A DNA stretch of 30,698 nt from Collinsella sp. (GTDB taxonomy: Bacteria > Actinomycetota > Coriobacteriia > Coriobacteriales > Coriobacteriaceae), in assembly GCA_019414345.1 (NCBI GenBank), contig DXMF01000044.1, forward strand, positions 1 to 30,698. The letters are read 5' to 3'. Positions within the stretch are counted from its first letter, which is position 1. Every line of letters starts with the position of its first letter. The notes beneath the pieces were generated by a model. That model ran no database searches. It was not told where the DNA came from and saw nothing but the letters and a program-made list of their open reading frames with translations. Made by a program: the position numbers and the translations under genes. This document shows positions 14,869 through 22,535 of this stretch, piece by piece.

Positions 14869-15825
14869 ATGGCCGACACTCCATCTTGTGCACTGTACAC
14901 CGGGCTCAAGTCACTCGGTCGCATCAAAAACGGTAACGCCGCGCAAATTCTCATGGACGGCAACGCCCGTTACGGTGGACGCCTCATCTCCGAACGCTTG
15001 ATGGTCCCGTCGTTTATCTCACGCAAAATCGTTCACGCCAAACCCGGTGACCTTCCCGAGTCGCTGTTTGCGCCCTTTGAACAAAGTGCGCGCCAGATAC
15101 TTAACCTCATCATACAAAACCGAGGCTCCGACCCCCAATCGCTGTGCAGGGTCGCTAAACGCTATATGGAATCGTGCGCCCCAGACATGCAGGATGCCCT
15201 TACCAATTGCGGCGTCGACGGCATGCTCTTTAAAAACGGCGTCGAGCGCATCGAGACCACTGACGATAGCGACATTAAAAACCGCCTCTACATCCATCTG
15301 GTCTTTTTTATCGTTACCGGCTGCCTTGGCGACCCCGCCCGCGCCATCGAATACACCGAGTCCTTTGTGTCCGACCAGATGCTCTCGACACTCGGCACGG
15401 TCGAGACAACCGTCACCTCATTTTTCTCGACAACCGCGCGCCCCACGGGAGACATTCGCCTGGGGCTGCTGCGCGTCGTGGGCAACTCGGCACGACCGCC
15501 GTTGCGTCCCCTTACCACGGACCCGGTGGGCAGCATTATCGGGTCGCTGACGAGCGACGAGAACGCCATCACCGACGTCGATTCCGATGTCTCGCGTCAG
15601 CACCTGCGCATTTGGCTCCAAGACGGACGCTGGCTTGCGCAGGGCCTCGGCTCCACCAACGGATCGTTTTTGATCTCGGGCGTCGATCGCTGCCGACATG
15701 CTATCGAACCGCCTAGACGCGAGCGCCCCGCCAACTTTGCCAACACCCCCGTCGAGATTCACAACGGAGACACGCTTTGCTTGGGCGCCACGACGCGCTT
15801 CTTGGTCATTCGCATCACAGACTAG
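14869..15825 (+). CDS. FHA-domain protein with a novel N-terminal helical region (FHA protein 1)
   Basis: A 318-residue cytoplasmic protein, with no signal peptide or membrane segment. The C-terminal FHA (phosphothreonine-recognition) domain covers about 215-316, shown by GSIIGS (221-226), VSRQHLRI (241-248), GSTNGSFL (261-268) and GDTLCLG (300-306). The usual GR at the first block is GS here. Residues 1-190 match no family I recognise but align with the N-terminus of the protein at 18015-19004: a PS..LY..LK start, then N..AA.IL, then SRKIVHAKPGD at 51-61. The two are paralogs flanking a kinase. The likely job is to bind a threonine phosphorylated by that kinase. The ATG at 14869 follows a G9 tract. 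A strong terminator (15850-15893) separates it from the kinase gene. Confidence 0.85.
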   Translation: MADTPSCALYTGLKSLGRIKNGNAAQILMDGNARYGGRLISERLMVPSFISRKIVHAKPGDLPESLFAPFEQSARQILNLIIQNRGSDPQSLCRVAKRYMESCAPDMQDALTNCGVDGMLFKNGVERIETTDDSDIKNRLYIHLVFFIVTGCLGDPARAIEYTESFVSDQMLSTLGTVETTVTSFFSTTARPTGDIRLGLLRVVGNSARPPLRPLTTDPVGSIIGSLTSDENAITDVDSDVSRQHLRIWLQDGRWLAQGLGSTNGSFLISGVDRCRHAIEPPRRERPANFANTPVEIHNGDTLCLGATTRFLVIRITD

Positions 15826-15849
15826 CCCGCCCACACATCTTCGACGCAC

Positions 15850-15893
15850 AAGGTGCCGTTATTTGCATCAACCCATGCAAATAACGGCACCTT
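15850..15893 (+). terminator. Intrinsic terminator between FHA protein 1 and the kinase
   Basis: A perfect 19-bp stem (15850-15868 with 15875-15893), loop CAACCC, then TTCGATT. The stem ends in CCTTTT on the plus strand. Confidence 0.85.
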
Positions 15894-15910
15894 TTCGATT
15901 AAGGCAACGG

Positions 15911-15939
15911 TTGCGCTACCTTTTCACTAACATTATCGT
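15911..15939 (+). promoter_or_regulatory. Candidate promoter of the kinase gene
   Basis: TTGCGC (15911-15916) and TATCGT (15934-15939) are separated by 17 bp, 31 nt before the GTG start. The -35 lies inside GGTTGCGCTACC (15909-15920), one base from the palindrome GGTTGCGCAACC found upstream of the surface protein gene. Confidence 0.35.
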
Positions 15940-15969
15940 CATGCACTTTTTTCTCGAAAGGATCGCCCC

Positions 15970-17979
15970 GTGACGTACGACACGGATATGAATATCATCG
16001 CGTTGTCCCCCTTTGAACCAAACGCCATGTTTGCGACCACCGAAGACCCCGATACTATTCGCCGCTTTACCACCCTGTTGGATTGCGGGGCAGTCGGCGG
16101 CGGTTCCCACCATCTTCGCAAGGTCGCCAACACCGAGGGCGAGACCTTTGCGCTCAAGACGCTGTGGCCCCTCAGCGGCTGTGATGAAGACGGCTCCGCC
16201 GTCAGCCCCTCGGACATCAAGACGCTTACCGAGGAGTATCGCAATCTTGCAGCCGTCTCACTGTTGGACGGCTTTCCCAAAACCTATGGCTACGGCTATA
16301 CCGGCTCCGTACCGGTCATCGTTATGGAGTGGATTGAAGGCCTGCCCCTTCGCGATGCTGCGGCAGAGCTAACCGACCCCGCCGAGGGCGGCCACATTCC
16401 CGCAAACACCGTCGCCGCGATTGGAAAACGCCTGGGAGAGATTCTCCTGGGTGCCCAAAAGCTCGATGCGCCGTTTGTACACCGTGATATCTCCTTGCGC
16501 AATATCATCATTCGCACGACGCGCCGGTCCCTTGCCCAGCAGATTGCACACTGCAGTTTTGACCTTTGCCTGGTCGATCTGGGCAGCTCGAGCATCAAGC
16601 GCTCAGACCCCTCGTTTACCATGTCCACCGGCATCTGGCGCAACGGCACCCCCGAGTTCGCCCCACCCGAGATGCTCTCCAACGACATCCCCGAGCTGGC
16701 GCCGCTGCGTACGTCGCCCAGCATCGATACATACGAGCTCTGCAGCGTACTCTACACGCTCTATGCCGGCCACACGCCATATCGCCTAAACGAGCATATG
16801 GACCAGTCGCCCTACCTGTACAAGATCGAGCACGAGCACGAGCCGCTTGAGGCACGCGTACCCGGCGACCAAATGCTTGTCGATGTCATCATGAGCGGCA
16901 TCCATAACGAGCAGTCCCAGCGCGCGCCGCTGTCTACGATTGTCGGCAAGCTCGATGCCTGGATTAAAGACATAGATTTTGAGCCGCGCATGCCGCTGCC
17001 CACCCCGGTCGACTTTAGCCAGCAACCGAAGCCTTCCTGCTCCGACAAGGCTCAGACGCGCCACCCAGTCATCTCGCGTCGCGCTGCGCTCGTGCTCGGC
17101 GGCGTCTGCGTTGCCGGCATAGCAGGCTCTGCCATTGCCACGGGATGCTGGGGGCTTATCGACCTGGCGCACGGCATCAAGCCGTCACTCGACGATTACA
17201 CCTGGGAAGAACTCGCCCTGATCTCCCGCAAAATCCAAGAGACATCTTCCAGCAAAAAGGTGCTCGAGATTGCCGAAACCTACCACCTGGTAAACAGCAA
17301 GCAGTCGCTCGAAAACGAGAACACCAAGACCGTCAGGCTTTCCGACGGGACCAAGGCACAAGTCCAGATCGTGGGCTTTAAGGCAGACACACTCACCGAT
17401 GACGGCCTTCCCGCTGGCATCACCTTTATGTTCCGTACCCCCATCGCCATGCGCGCCGTTAACGACAGCGCCGCGACGGGCGGTTGGGAGCAATCGTCGC
17501 TTCGCGAATGGTTGGCGGACAAGGGCATGGCTACGCTGCCCGACGATCTCCGTAATCAGATCCGCTCGGTGCGAAAGCTCACCAACAACACCGGCGGCAC
17601 CAAAGACGCCTCCAGCATCACCGCCACCGATGACAAGCTGTGGCTGCCGTCCATGAGCGAGCTGTGCGGCTATCAGGCGCCCGAAACGTTCGCAGAAGGC
17701 TACGAGTACCTTTCTACCCTCTACAGCGGAGAAGGCGAGCAGTACCAGCTCTATCGCGAGCAGAGCGTAAGCGGTCTGACCACCAACGACGCCATGATCC
17801 GCACCGTCGCCGGCAAAAAGATCTGCTACTGGGAGCGCACCCCCAGCGCCGACTGCAGCGAGGGCGCCAACTCAACGTACTTTAACCGCGTTGGAAGAGA
17901 CGGCGACGTGTTTAGCTGGGCAACGCCCGGAAACAAACCAGACCAAAAGACCTATGTCCTACCCGGCTTTTGCATCTAA
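15970..17979 (+). CDS. Membrane Ser/Thr protein kinase with extracytoplasmic DUF6273-like domain
   Basis: A 669-residue Hanks-type kinase fused to a sensor-like exterior domain. The kinase domain (about 36-335) has a glycine-rich loop (40-46), the ATP lysine K63 in FALKTL, HRDISLRN (catalytic D173, N178), DLG in place of DFG (D203) and GTPEFAPPE (226-234), so it should be active. A Pro-rich juxtamembrane stretch (340-365) leads to SRRAAL and a single membrane segment (about 372-395). Residues 455-665 resemble the DUF6273 domain of gut-bacterial surface proteins: GGWEQSSLREWL, then LPDDLRNQIRSV, then DKLWLPSMSEL. The GTG at 15970 is chosen for GAAAGGA 7 nt upstream; an ATG six codons later has no better site. 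It ends 35 nt before the second FHA gene, so the two are probably co-transcribed. The signal sensed is unknown. Confidence 0.88.
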   Translation: MTYDTDMNIIALSPFEPNAMFATTEDPDTIRRFTTLLDCGAVGGGSHHLRKVANTEGETFALKTLWPLSGCDEDGSAVSPSDIKTLTEEYRNLAAVSLLDGFPKTYGYGYTGSVPVIVMEWIEGLPLRDAAAELTDPAEGGHIPANTVAAIGKRLGEILLGAQKLDAPFVHRDISLRNIIIRTTRRSLAQQIAHCSFDLCLVDLGSSSIKRSDPSFTMSTGIWRNGTPEFAPPEMLSNDIPELAPLRTSPSIDTYELCSVLYTLYAGHTPYRLNEHMDQSPYLYKIEHEHEPLEARVPGDQMLVDVIMSGIHNEQSQRAPLSTIVGKLDAWIKDIDFEPRMPLPTPVDFSQQPKPSCSDKAQTRHPVISRRAALVLGGVCVAGIAGSAIATGCWGLIDLAHGIKPSLDDYTWEELALISRKIQETSSSKKVLEIAETYHLVNSKQSLENENTKTVRLSDGTKAQVQIVGFKADTLTDDGLPAGITFMFRTPIAMRAVNDSAATGGWEQSSLREWLADKGMATLPDDLRNQIRSVRKLTNNTGGTKDASSITATDDKLWLPSMSELCGYQAPETFAEGYEYLSTLYSGEGEQYQLYREQSVSGLTTNDAMIRTVAGKKICYWERTPSADCSEGANSTYFNRVGRDGDVFSWATPGNKPDQKTYVLPGFCI

Positions 17980-18014
17980 CACCTTCACCGGATACCAGAA
18001 AGGAGCCTCGCATC

Positions 18015-19004
18015 ATGCGCGCGGAAACACCTTCCGAGGTGCTCTTTGATTTCCTTAAGTGCGACCTGCAGATCAATAATCGAGAAGCAGCGCGCATCTT
18101 GGTTTCGGACAAGCCGCTGGGCGCCAAACCGGCCCCTAGGTTTCGCATCGCCGAAAAGACGTTTCTATCGCGACGCGTAGTGCACGTCGTTCCGGGTACC
18201 GACAAGATCGACCCCGAAATGTTTGCCGATTTTTCGCAGAGCGTCCAGAACTTGGCTGCCGCTGCAAAAATCGGCGTTGGCAGCAGTCCAGCGGCCGCCA
18301 ACGCTCGCCAGCAAGTCATTACGACGCGCGCCCTCGAGCGCATGGCAACGTCGCTCGAACACTGGGGGCTCGATGGTTCCATCCTGCGCAATATCTTTGA
18401 CCGCATCGCCGTCATGCCGGGCCTCAAGCAAAGCGACCGGCGCCTTTTGGAGCTCCTTGCGCTAACGGTCTGCGGATGCTTGGCTGATCCCAATGCCGCC
18501 GCCTCCGAGGTCAAAGACTTTGCCATAACGCAACTGGCCCAAACCTTTGGCACGCTCGAGACCGCCGAGGTCGTCCAGGCACAAGGCACTAACCGCAAGG
18601 TCAACGAGCCTCCTGCAAAACTGGGGCTGCTCAGGCTTTCGAAAGACGGCTCGGCCTTGCCGCCGATCTATCCTTTGAGCCTCGATCCCGAGGGTACGGT
18701 ACTAGGCTCTTTTGCACACGACCAAAACGCCATCACCAACGTAGGACCCGATGTATCCCGCCGGCACCTGCGTGTAGTGTTTTCTAACGGCACGTGGCTC
18801 GCAAGCGGACTGCACTCCACCAACGGAACGGTGCTGGTGACACGCAACGGCACGACCACCGTTATCGAAAAGCCACGCTCGCTGCGCACCGCCGATGACG
18901 AGGACAGTCAGATTCCTATCCACGACGGCGACCTGCTCAAGCTGGGTTCCTCGACCGAGTTTTTGGTGCTGAAGATCTCCTCAAACGTACGCGCGCTGGC
19001 CTAG
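18015..19004 (+). CDS. FHA-domain protein with the same novel N-terminal region (FHA protein 2)
   Basis: A 329-residue paralog of the protein at 14869-15825. The C-terminal FHA domain (about 224-322) shows TVLGSF, VSRRHLRV (247-254), HSTNGTVL (267-274) and GDLLKLG (305-311). As in the first FHA protein, the usual GR is GS. The N-terminal half keeps the shared pattern ETPSEVLFDFLK, N..EAARIL, FLSRRVVHVVPG, and LTVCGCLADPNAA against VTGCLGDPARA of the first protein. The ATG at 18015 has AAAGGAG 9 nt upstream. It follows the kinase by 35 nt, and a strong terminator (19033-19073) ends the unit. It probably binds the phosphorylated kinase or a phosphorylated partner. Why two copies exist is unknown. 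Confidence 0.85.
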   Translation: MRAETPSEVLFDFLKCDLQINNREAARILVSDKPLGAKPAPRFRIAEKTFLSRRVVHVVPGTDKIDPEMFADFSQSVQNLAAAAKIGVGSSPAAANARQQVITTRALERMATSLEHWGLDGSILRNIFDRIAVMPGLKQSDRRLLELLALTVCGCLADPNAAASEVKDFAITQLAQTFGTLETAEVVQAQGTNRKVNEPPAKLGLLRLSKDGSALPPIYPLSLDPEGTVLGSFAHDQNAITNVGPDVSRRHLRVVFSNGTWLASGLHSTNGTVLVTRNGTTTVIEKPRSLRTADDEDSQIPIHDGDLLKLGSSTEFLVLKISSNVRALA

Positions 19005-19032
19005 GGCCGAGCACATACAATAAGAATCAACG

Positions 19033-19073
19033 CAAAGGAGCGCCGCTGCACACATCGCAGCGGCGCTCCTTTG
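19033..19073 (+). terminator. Intrinsic terminator of the kinase-FHA unit
   Basis: A perfect 17-bp stem (19033-19049 with 19057-19073) ending CTCCTTTG, 28 nt after the FHA stop. Confidence 0.85.
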
Positions 19074-19078
19074 TACAA

Positions 19079-19110
19079 AGGCGCCCCCGGCCTTGTAACC
19101 GGAGGCGCCT
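19079..19110 (-). terminator. Intrinsic terminator of the LPXTG protein gene
   Basis: AGGCGCC plus CCGG arms (19079-19090 with 19099-19110, one bulge). On the minus strand it is followed by TTTGT. It sits back to back with the plus-strand terminator at 19033-19073. Confidence 0.75.
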
Positions 19111-19140
19111 ATAAAGGGGGGACGAGCTTAAAAAGCTACA

Positions 19141-21654
19141 TTAGGCATTAAAGCGGCGGCGGGTAGCACCAGCGGCGATGGCAGCGGCACCCAGACCGGC
19201 GATGATCGTAACCTGAGCGGCAACGCTATCACCAGTGGTGGGAAGGGCAGCCTCGTCGGCCTTCTTCTCGTCAGCCTTCTTCTCGGCCTTGGCAGGAGTC
19301 TTGGTCGTCGCGGTGGTCGTCGTGGTGGTGTTCACCTGCTGCTGAGAGGGCTCAACATAGGGAACCAGCGAACCCAGGACCTTCTTGGCGGCCTCAAGCT
19401 GAGCCTGAGCCGTGGCCTCAGCCTGCTTGGCGAGCTCGAGCTCGGCATAAGCCTCGAGAGCATCGCTCTGTGCCTGCTCGTACTTGGCAGCAGCAGCCTT
19501 GGCCTCATCGGACTTAACCTCGGTGTTAGCCTTGGCGTCCTCGAGAGCCTTAGCGGCCTCATCCTTTGCCTTCTGGGCGTCGGCGAGAGCAACCTGAGCA
19601 GCGTTGGCGGCAGCAAGAGCGTTGTCCCAAGCAGCCTTCTTGGCGGCAAGGGTATTCTCAGCATTCAAAGCCTCGTTCTCGAGGTCGTTGTACTCCTGGC
19701 CCAGCTTATCAGCCTTGGCGGCAGCAGCCTTGAGCGCAGCCTGGGCAGCGGCAACGATCTGCGGCTTCTTCTTGGCCTGAGCGAGAGCCTGGTCAGCCTT
19801 AACCTGCTCATCGATGGCAGCGTCGCGGTCGGCCTTAGCATCCTCGGCAGCCTTAGCAGCCTTAACAGACTTGTTCAGAGCCTCGTTGTAAGCCTTACCA
19901 GACTTGTCCGCCTGGCCCATGGCAGCACCAAATGCATCCTGAGCGTCCTTGACAGTCTGCTCCTTGCCCTGAGCAGCCTTCAGGTCAGCCTCGGCCTGGG
20001 CCTTCTTGTCGGTCGTCTTGTGCCAAGCAGCCTTAGCCTCATCGGCAGCGGCGCGGGCGTCCTCGGCCTTCTTCTCGTACTGGTTCTCGTTGTACTCCTG
20101 GCCAAGCTTGTCGGCATCAGCCTTGAGCTGCGGATACTGCTGACCAAGGTTCACCAGAGCGCTTGCGGCTTTCCACTGAGTCATGACATGGGCTGCGTCG
20201 TTGACAGCGTTGGTCCAAGCCTGGCATGCATCATCGTCGTTCTTGGTGGCGTCTTTAAGCGCATTCTCGGTAGCCTCAACTGCCTGAGAAGCACAGTACG
20301 CATTGCGCTTCGCGGCGTCCGCTGTCTTCTGCGCGGTGTCAGCCTCGGCCTGCGCGGTGTCAGCCGCAGCCTTCTTGGCGTAATAATCGGCCCAAGCATC
20401 AGGGTTAGATATGCCAGGACAACTCGTAGCATAACCGTAAGCCTTCTGGGCCTCATCCTTCAGCTGGTTAGCTTTGGCCTGCTTCTGATCGGCCGTGGCC
20501 TGAGCCTGATCGGCCGTGACCTGCTTACGCTCGTAATCGGCCTTGTTCTCTGCAAGCTTGTTGTTGATCTGGGCCTTCATGGCGCCAGTCTTATCTTTCT
20601 CGGTCTCGAGCTTAGCAGCCTTGTTGTCGAGCTCGTTGTACTTCTGACCGAGCTCCTCAGCCTTTGCCTTATTGGCGTCAAGGTTCTCGTAAGCCTCCTG
20701 AGCCTTGTTGGCCTCGGCGAGCTTAGCGTCCCAAGCGTCCTTCTTAGCCTTGGCGTCCTTCTCGGCTTTGAGAGCCTCGTTGTCAAGCTCATTGAACTTG
20801 GCAGCAGCCTCATCGTCAGCCTTGGTGGCAGCCTCAAGAGCAGCCTCGGCATCCTCGACGGAAGGCAGCTTCTTGGCGGCCTCGAGGGCAACCTGAGCGT
20901 CGTTGGCGACCTTCAGGTCAGCCTTCATCGTGGCCTCGGCATCCTTGGCAGTCTGCTCAGCCTTAGCAGCAGCGTTGTCAAGGTCGCTCCACTCCTGACG
21001 AAGCTTATCGGCCTTCTTGGCAGCAGCGTCGTAGGCAGCCTGGGCCTCGTCCTCAGAAGTCAGGTTCTTGGCGTTCTCCAGAGCAACCTGGGCGTCGTTC
21101 TGAGCCTGTGCGGCGTCGTTCCACTCTGCCTTCTTGGCGTCGGCAGCGGCGCGGGCCTCCTCGGCCTTCTTCACGTACTGGTTCTCGTTGTACTCAACAC
21201 CGAGTGCGTCGGCAGCGTCCTGGGCGTCCTTGTAAGCCTTCTCGGCCTCGTCCAGAGCGTCCTTGGCGGTGGCGAGCTTGGTCTCGGCCTCCATCTCGGC
21301 AGCGGCAGCGGCCTCGAGAGCCTTCTGGGCCTCCTGGTCGCCGGCCTGAGCCTCGTCGGCGGCAGCCTTAGCCTCGTCGTAGGCTTTCTGGGTCTTCTCG
21401 ACGTTGGCCTTAGCCTCGTCGTAGGCCTTCTGGGCCTTCTCGACGTCGGCCTTAGCGGCGGCGATCTCTTCCTTGCTGGCCTGCTTCTGCTCGGCCTTGA
21501 CATCGTCGTTGGCGTCGGTGCCGGACTCAGCGAAAGCAGCGGTCTGCAGAACCGGAGACAGTGCGAGGCTGGCGGTAACTGCCATGGTTACCGCAGGCTT
21601 AGCAAGATTGAGCTTGAGTTGCACTTTTTTGTGCGCGGGCTGATACTTTGCCAT
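19141..21654 (-). CDS. LPXTG-anchored alanine-rich coiled-coil surface protein
   Basis: An 837-residue cell-wall protein. The signal peptide (1-42) ends AFA before ESG. Most of the rest is Ala/Lys/Glu-rich coiled coil. Seven diverged repeats, each opening like ADKLGQEYN, begin near residues 148, 215, 279, 332, 514, 582 and 648, about 65 residues apart. Residues 409-510 interrupt the series and contain all three cysteines (412, 454, 477), a Pro/Gly turn and several aromatics, so this is probably a separate folded domain. A Thr-rich and Lys/Glu-rich wall-spanning stretch (771-803) leads to LPTTG (804-808), a hydrophobic segment and TRRRFNA: a complete sortase signal. The ATG at 21654 has GAGG upstream; the longer frame lacks a ribosome site and a sensible signal. 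The likely role is a stalk-like adhesin or spacer; the ligand is unknown. Confidence 0.9.
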   Translation of the reverse strand: MAKYQPAHKKVQLKLNLAKPAVTMAVTASLALSPVLQTAAFAESGTDANDDVKAEQKQASKEEIAAAKADVEKAQKAYDEAKANVEKTQKAYDEAKAAADEAQAGDQEAQKALEAAAAAEMEAETKLATAKDALDEAEKAYKDAQDAADALGVEYNENQYVKKAEEARAAADAKKAEWNDAAQAQNDAQVALENAKNLTSEDEAQAAYDAAAKKADKLRQEWSDLDNAAAKAEQTAKDAEATMKADLKVANDAQVALEAAKKLPSVEDAEAALEAATKADDEAAAKFNELDNEALKAEKDAKAKKDAWDAKLAEANKAQEAYENLDANKAKAEELGQKYNELDNKAAKLETEKDKTGAMKAQINNKLAENKADYERKQVTADQAQATADQKQAKANQLKDEAQKAYGYATSCPGISNPDAWADYYAKKAAADTAQAEADTAQKTADAAKRNAYCASQAVEATENALKDATKNDDDACQAWTNAVNDAAHVMTQWKAASALVNLGQQYPQLKADADKLGQEYNENQYEKKAEDARAAADEAKAAWHKTTDKKAQAEADLKAAQGKEQTVKDAQDAFGAAMGQADKSGKAYNEALNKSVKAAKAAEDAKADRDAAIDEQVKADQALAQAKKKPQIVAAAQAALKAAAAKADKLGQEYNDLENEALNAENTLAAKKAAWDNALAAANAAQVALADAQKAKDEAAKALEDAKANTEVKSDEAKAAAAKYEQAQSDALEAYAELELAKQAEATAQAQLEAAKKVLGSLVPYVEPSQQQVNTTTTTTATTKTPAKAEKKADEKKADEAALPTTGDSVAAQVTIIAGLGAAAIAAGATRRRFNA
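21367..21448 (-). repeat. 42-bp tandem direct repeat in the surface protein gene
   Basis: Two adjacent copies, nearly identical at DNA level, encode KAQKAYDEAKA and KTQKAYDEAKA (about residues 73-97). This recent duplication could vary in copy number. Confidence 0.6.
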
Positions 21655-21743
21655 GTTTTCCTCTTTGTTCAGAAACAGCCCGTCCCGAAAAAACGAGACA
21701 GATTTACTAATGCACGGTTTATTTAAAAGGGGAAAAACGCGAA

Positions 21744-21790
21744 TTGGTTGCGCAACCAAGCTATATCTAAGGTTTGAGACTTTTTTGCAA
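21744..21790 (-). promoter_or_regulatory. Promoter and palindromic operator of the surface protein gene
   Basis: On the minus strand TTGCAA (21785-21790) and GATATA (21762-21767) are separated by 17 bp. A perfect 16-nt palindrome, TTGGTTGCGCAACCAA (21744-21759), lies at the expected transcription start, a position suited to a repressor. Another 18-nt palindrome, ACTTTTTTGCAAAAAAGT (21779-21796), overlaps the -35 and may also serve as a weak nth terminator. Confidence 0.55.
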
Positions 21791-21806
21791 AAAAGTTTGC
21801 AAAAAG

Positions 21807-22472
21807 CTATTGCACCACTCGAACACTGGGGCAAAGATCTGCCAGCGGGCACTCGTCGCACTTGGGCTTACGGGCATCGCAGATCTCGCGGCCAAAGGTG
21901 ATCCACTGGTGGTTGACCGACTCCCAATACTCGTGCGGCAAGATCTTGAGCAGATCCTGCTCGGTCTTGAGCGGCTCTTTGGCGTGCGTCTTGGGACTCA
22001 GCATCAGACGGTGCGCGATGCGGTTGACGTGCGTATCGACCGCGATGCCCTCGACAATGCCAAACCCCACGTTGAGCACGATGTTCGCCGTCTTGCGCCC
22101 AACGCCCGGCAGCTTGACAAGCTCCTTCATGTCGGCCGGCACCTCGCCGCCGTAATCGGCGACAATCATCTGTGCGGCCTCCACGGCGTGCTTGGCCTTG
22201 CTCTTATAGAAGCCGAGCGACTTAATGGTATCTGCCACATCGGCAACGCTCGCCCCCGCCATGGCCTCGGGCGTGGGCCACTGGGCAAACAGCTTCGGCG
22301 TCACCTTGTTGACCTGCGCGTCGGTCGTCTGCGCCGAGAGCAACACTGCTATGAGCAGCCTATAGGGATTCTCGTGGTCCAAAAAACACTCAACCGGGCC
22401 ATAACGACGGTTGAGGCGCTCGCACACCTCAACGGCGCGCTCGCGTTTGGCGGCATTGGTCTCGCGTGGCAT
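21807..22472 (-). CDS. nth: Endonuclease III
   Basis: A 221-residue bifunctional DNA glycosylase/AP lyase that removes oxidised pyrimidines. The helix-hairpin-helix LPGVGRKTANIVL (121-133) carries the catalytic lysine K127, and D146 lies in VDTHVNR. The 4Fe-4S ligands C198, C205, C208 and C214 keep the C-x6-C-x2-C-x5-C spacing. Length is normal. The ATG at 22472 is chosen for GAGGAG upstream; the upstream in-frame ATG at 22496 has no site. It follows the ABC exporter gene by 63 nt on the same strand. Confidence 0.96.
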   Translation of the reverse strand: MPRETNAAKRERAVEVCERLNRRYGPVECFLDHENPYRLLIAVLLSAQTTDAQVNKVTPKLFAQWPTPEAMAGASVADVADTIKSLGFYKSKAKHAVEAAQMIVADYGGEVPADMKELVKLPGVGRKTANIVLNVGFGIVEGIAVDTHVNRIAHRLMLSPKTHAKEPLKTEQDLLKILPHEYWESVNHQWITFGREICDARKPKCDECPLADLCPSVRVVQ

Positions 22473-22535
22473 AACGACTCCTCGGATTGGCGGCATAACT
22501 TACCTATGGGCACGATTGTCCCACGTATGGGGTCT

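Noticed and set aside
15970..17979. The kinase as a pseudokinase because of DLG in place of DFG
   Set aside because: K63, HRD with D173, N178 and the metal-binding Asp203 are all present, and DLG is found in active kinases.
20020..21726. A 568-residue plus-strand frame opposite the surface protein gene, rich in Leu/Gly/Val/Ser
   Set aside because: It is the mirror of the GCC/AAG-rich repeat codons of the LPXTG protein. The minus-strand frame has a signal peptide, sorting signal and ribosome site; this one has none.
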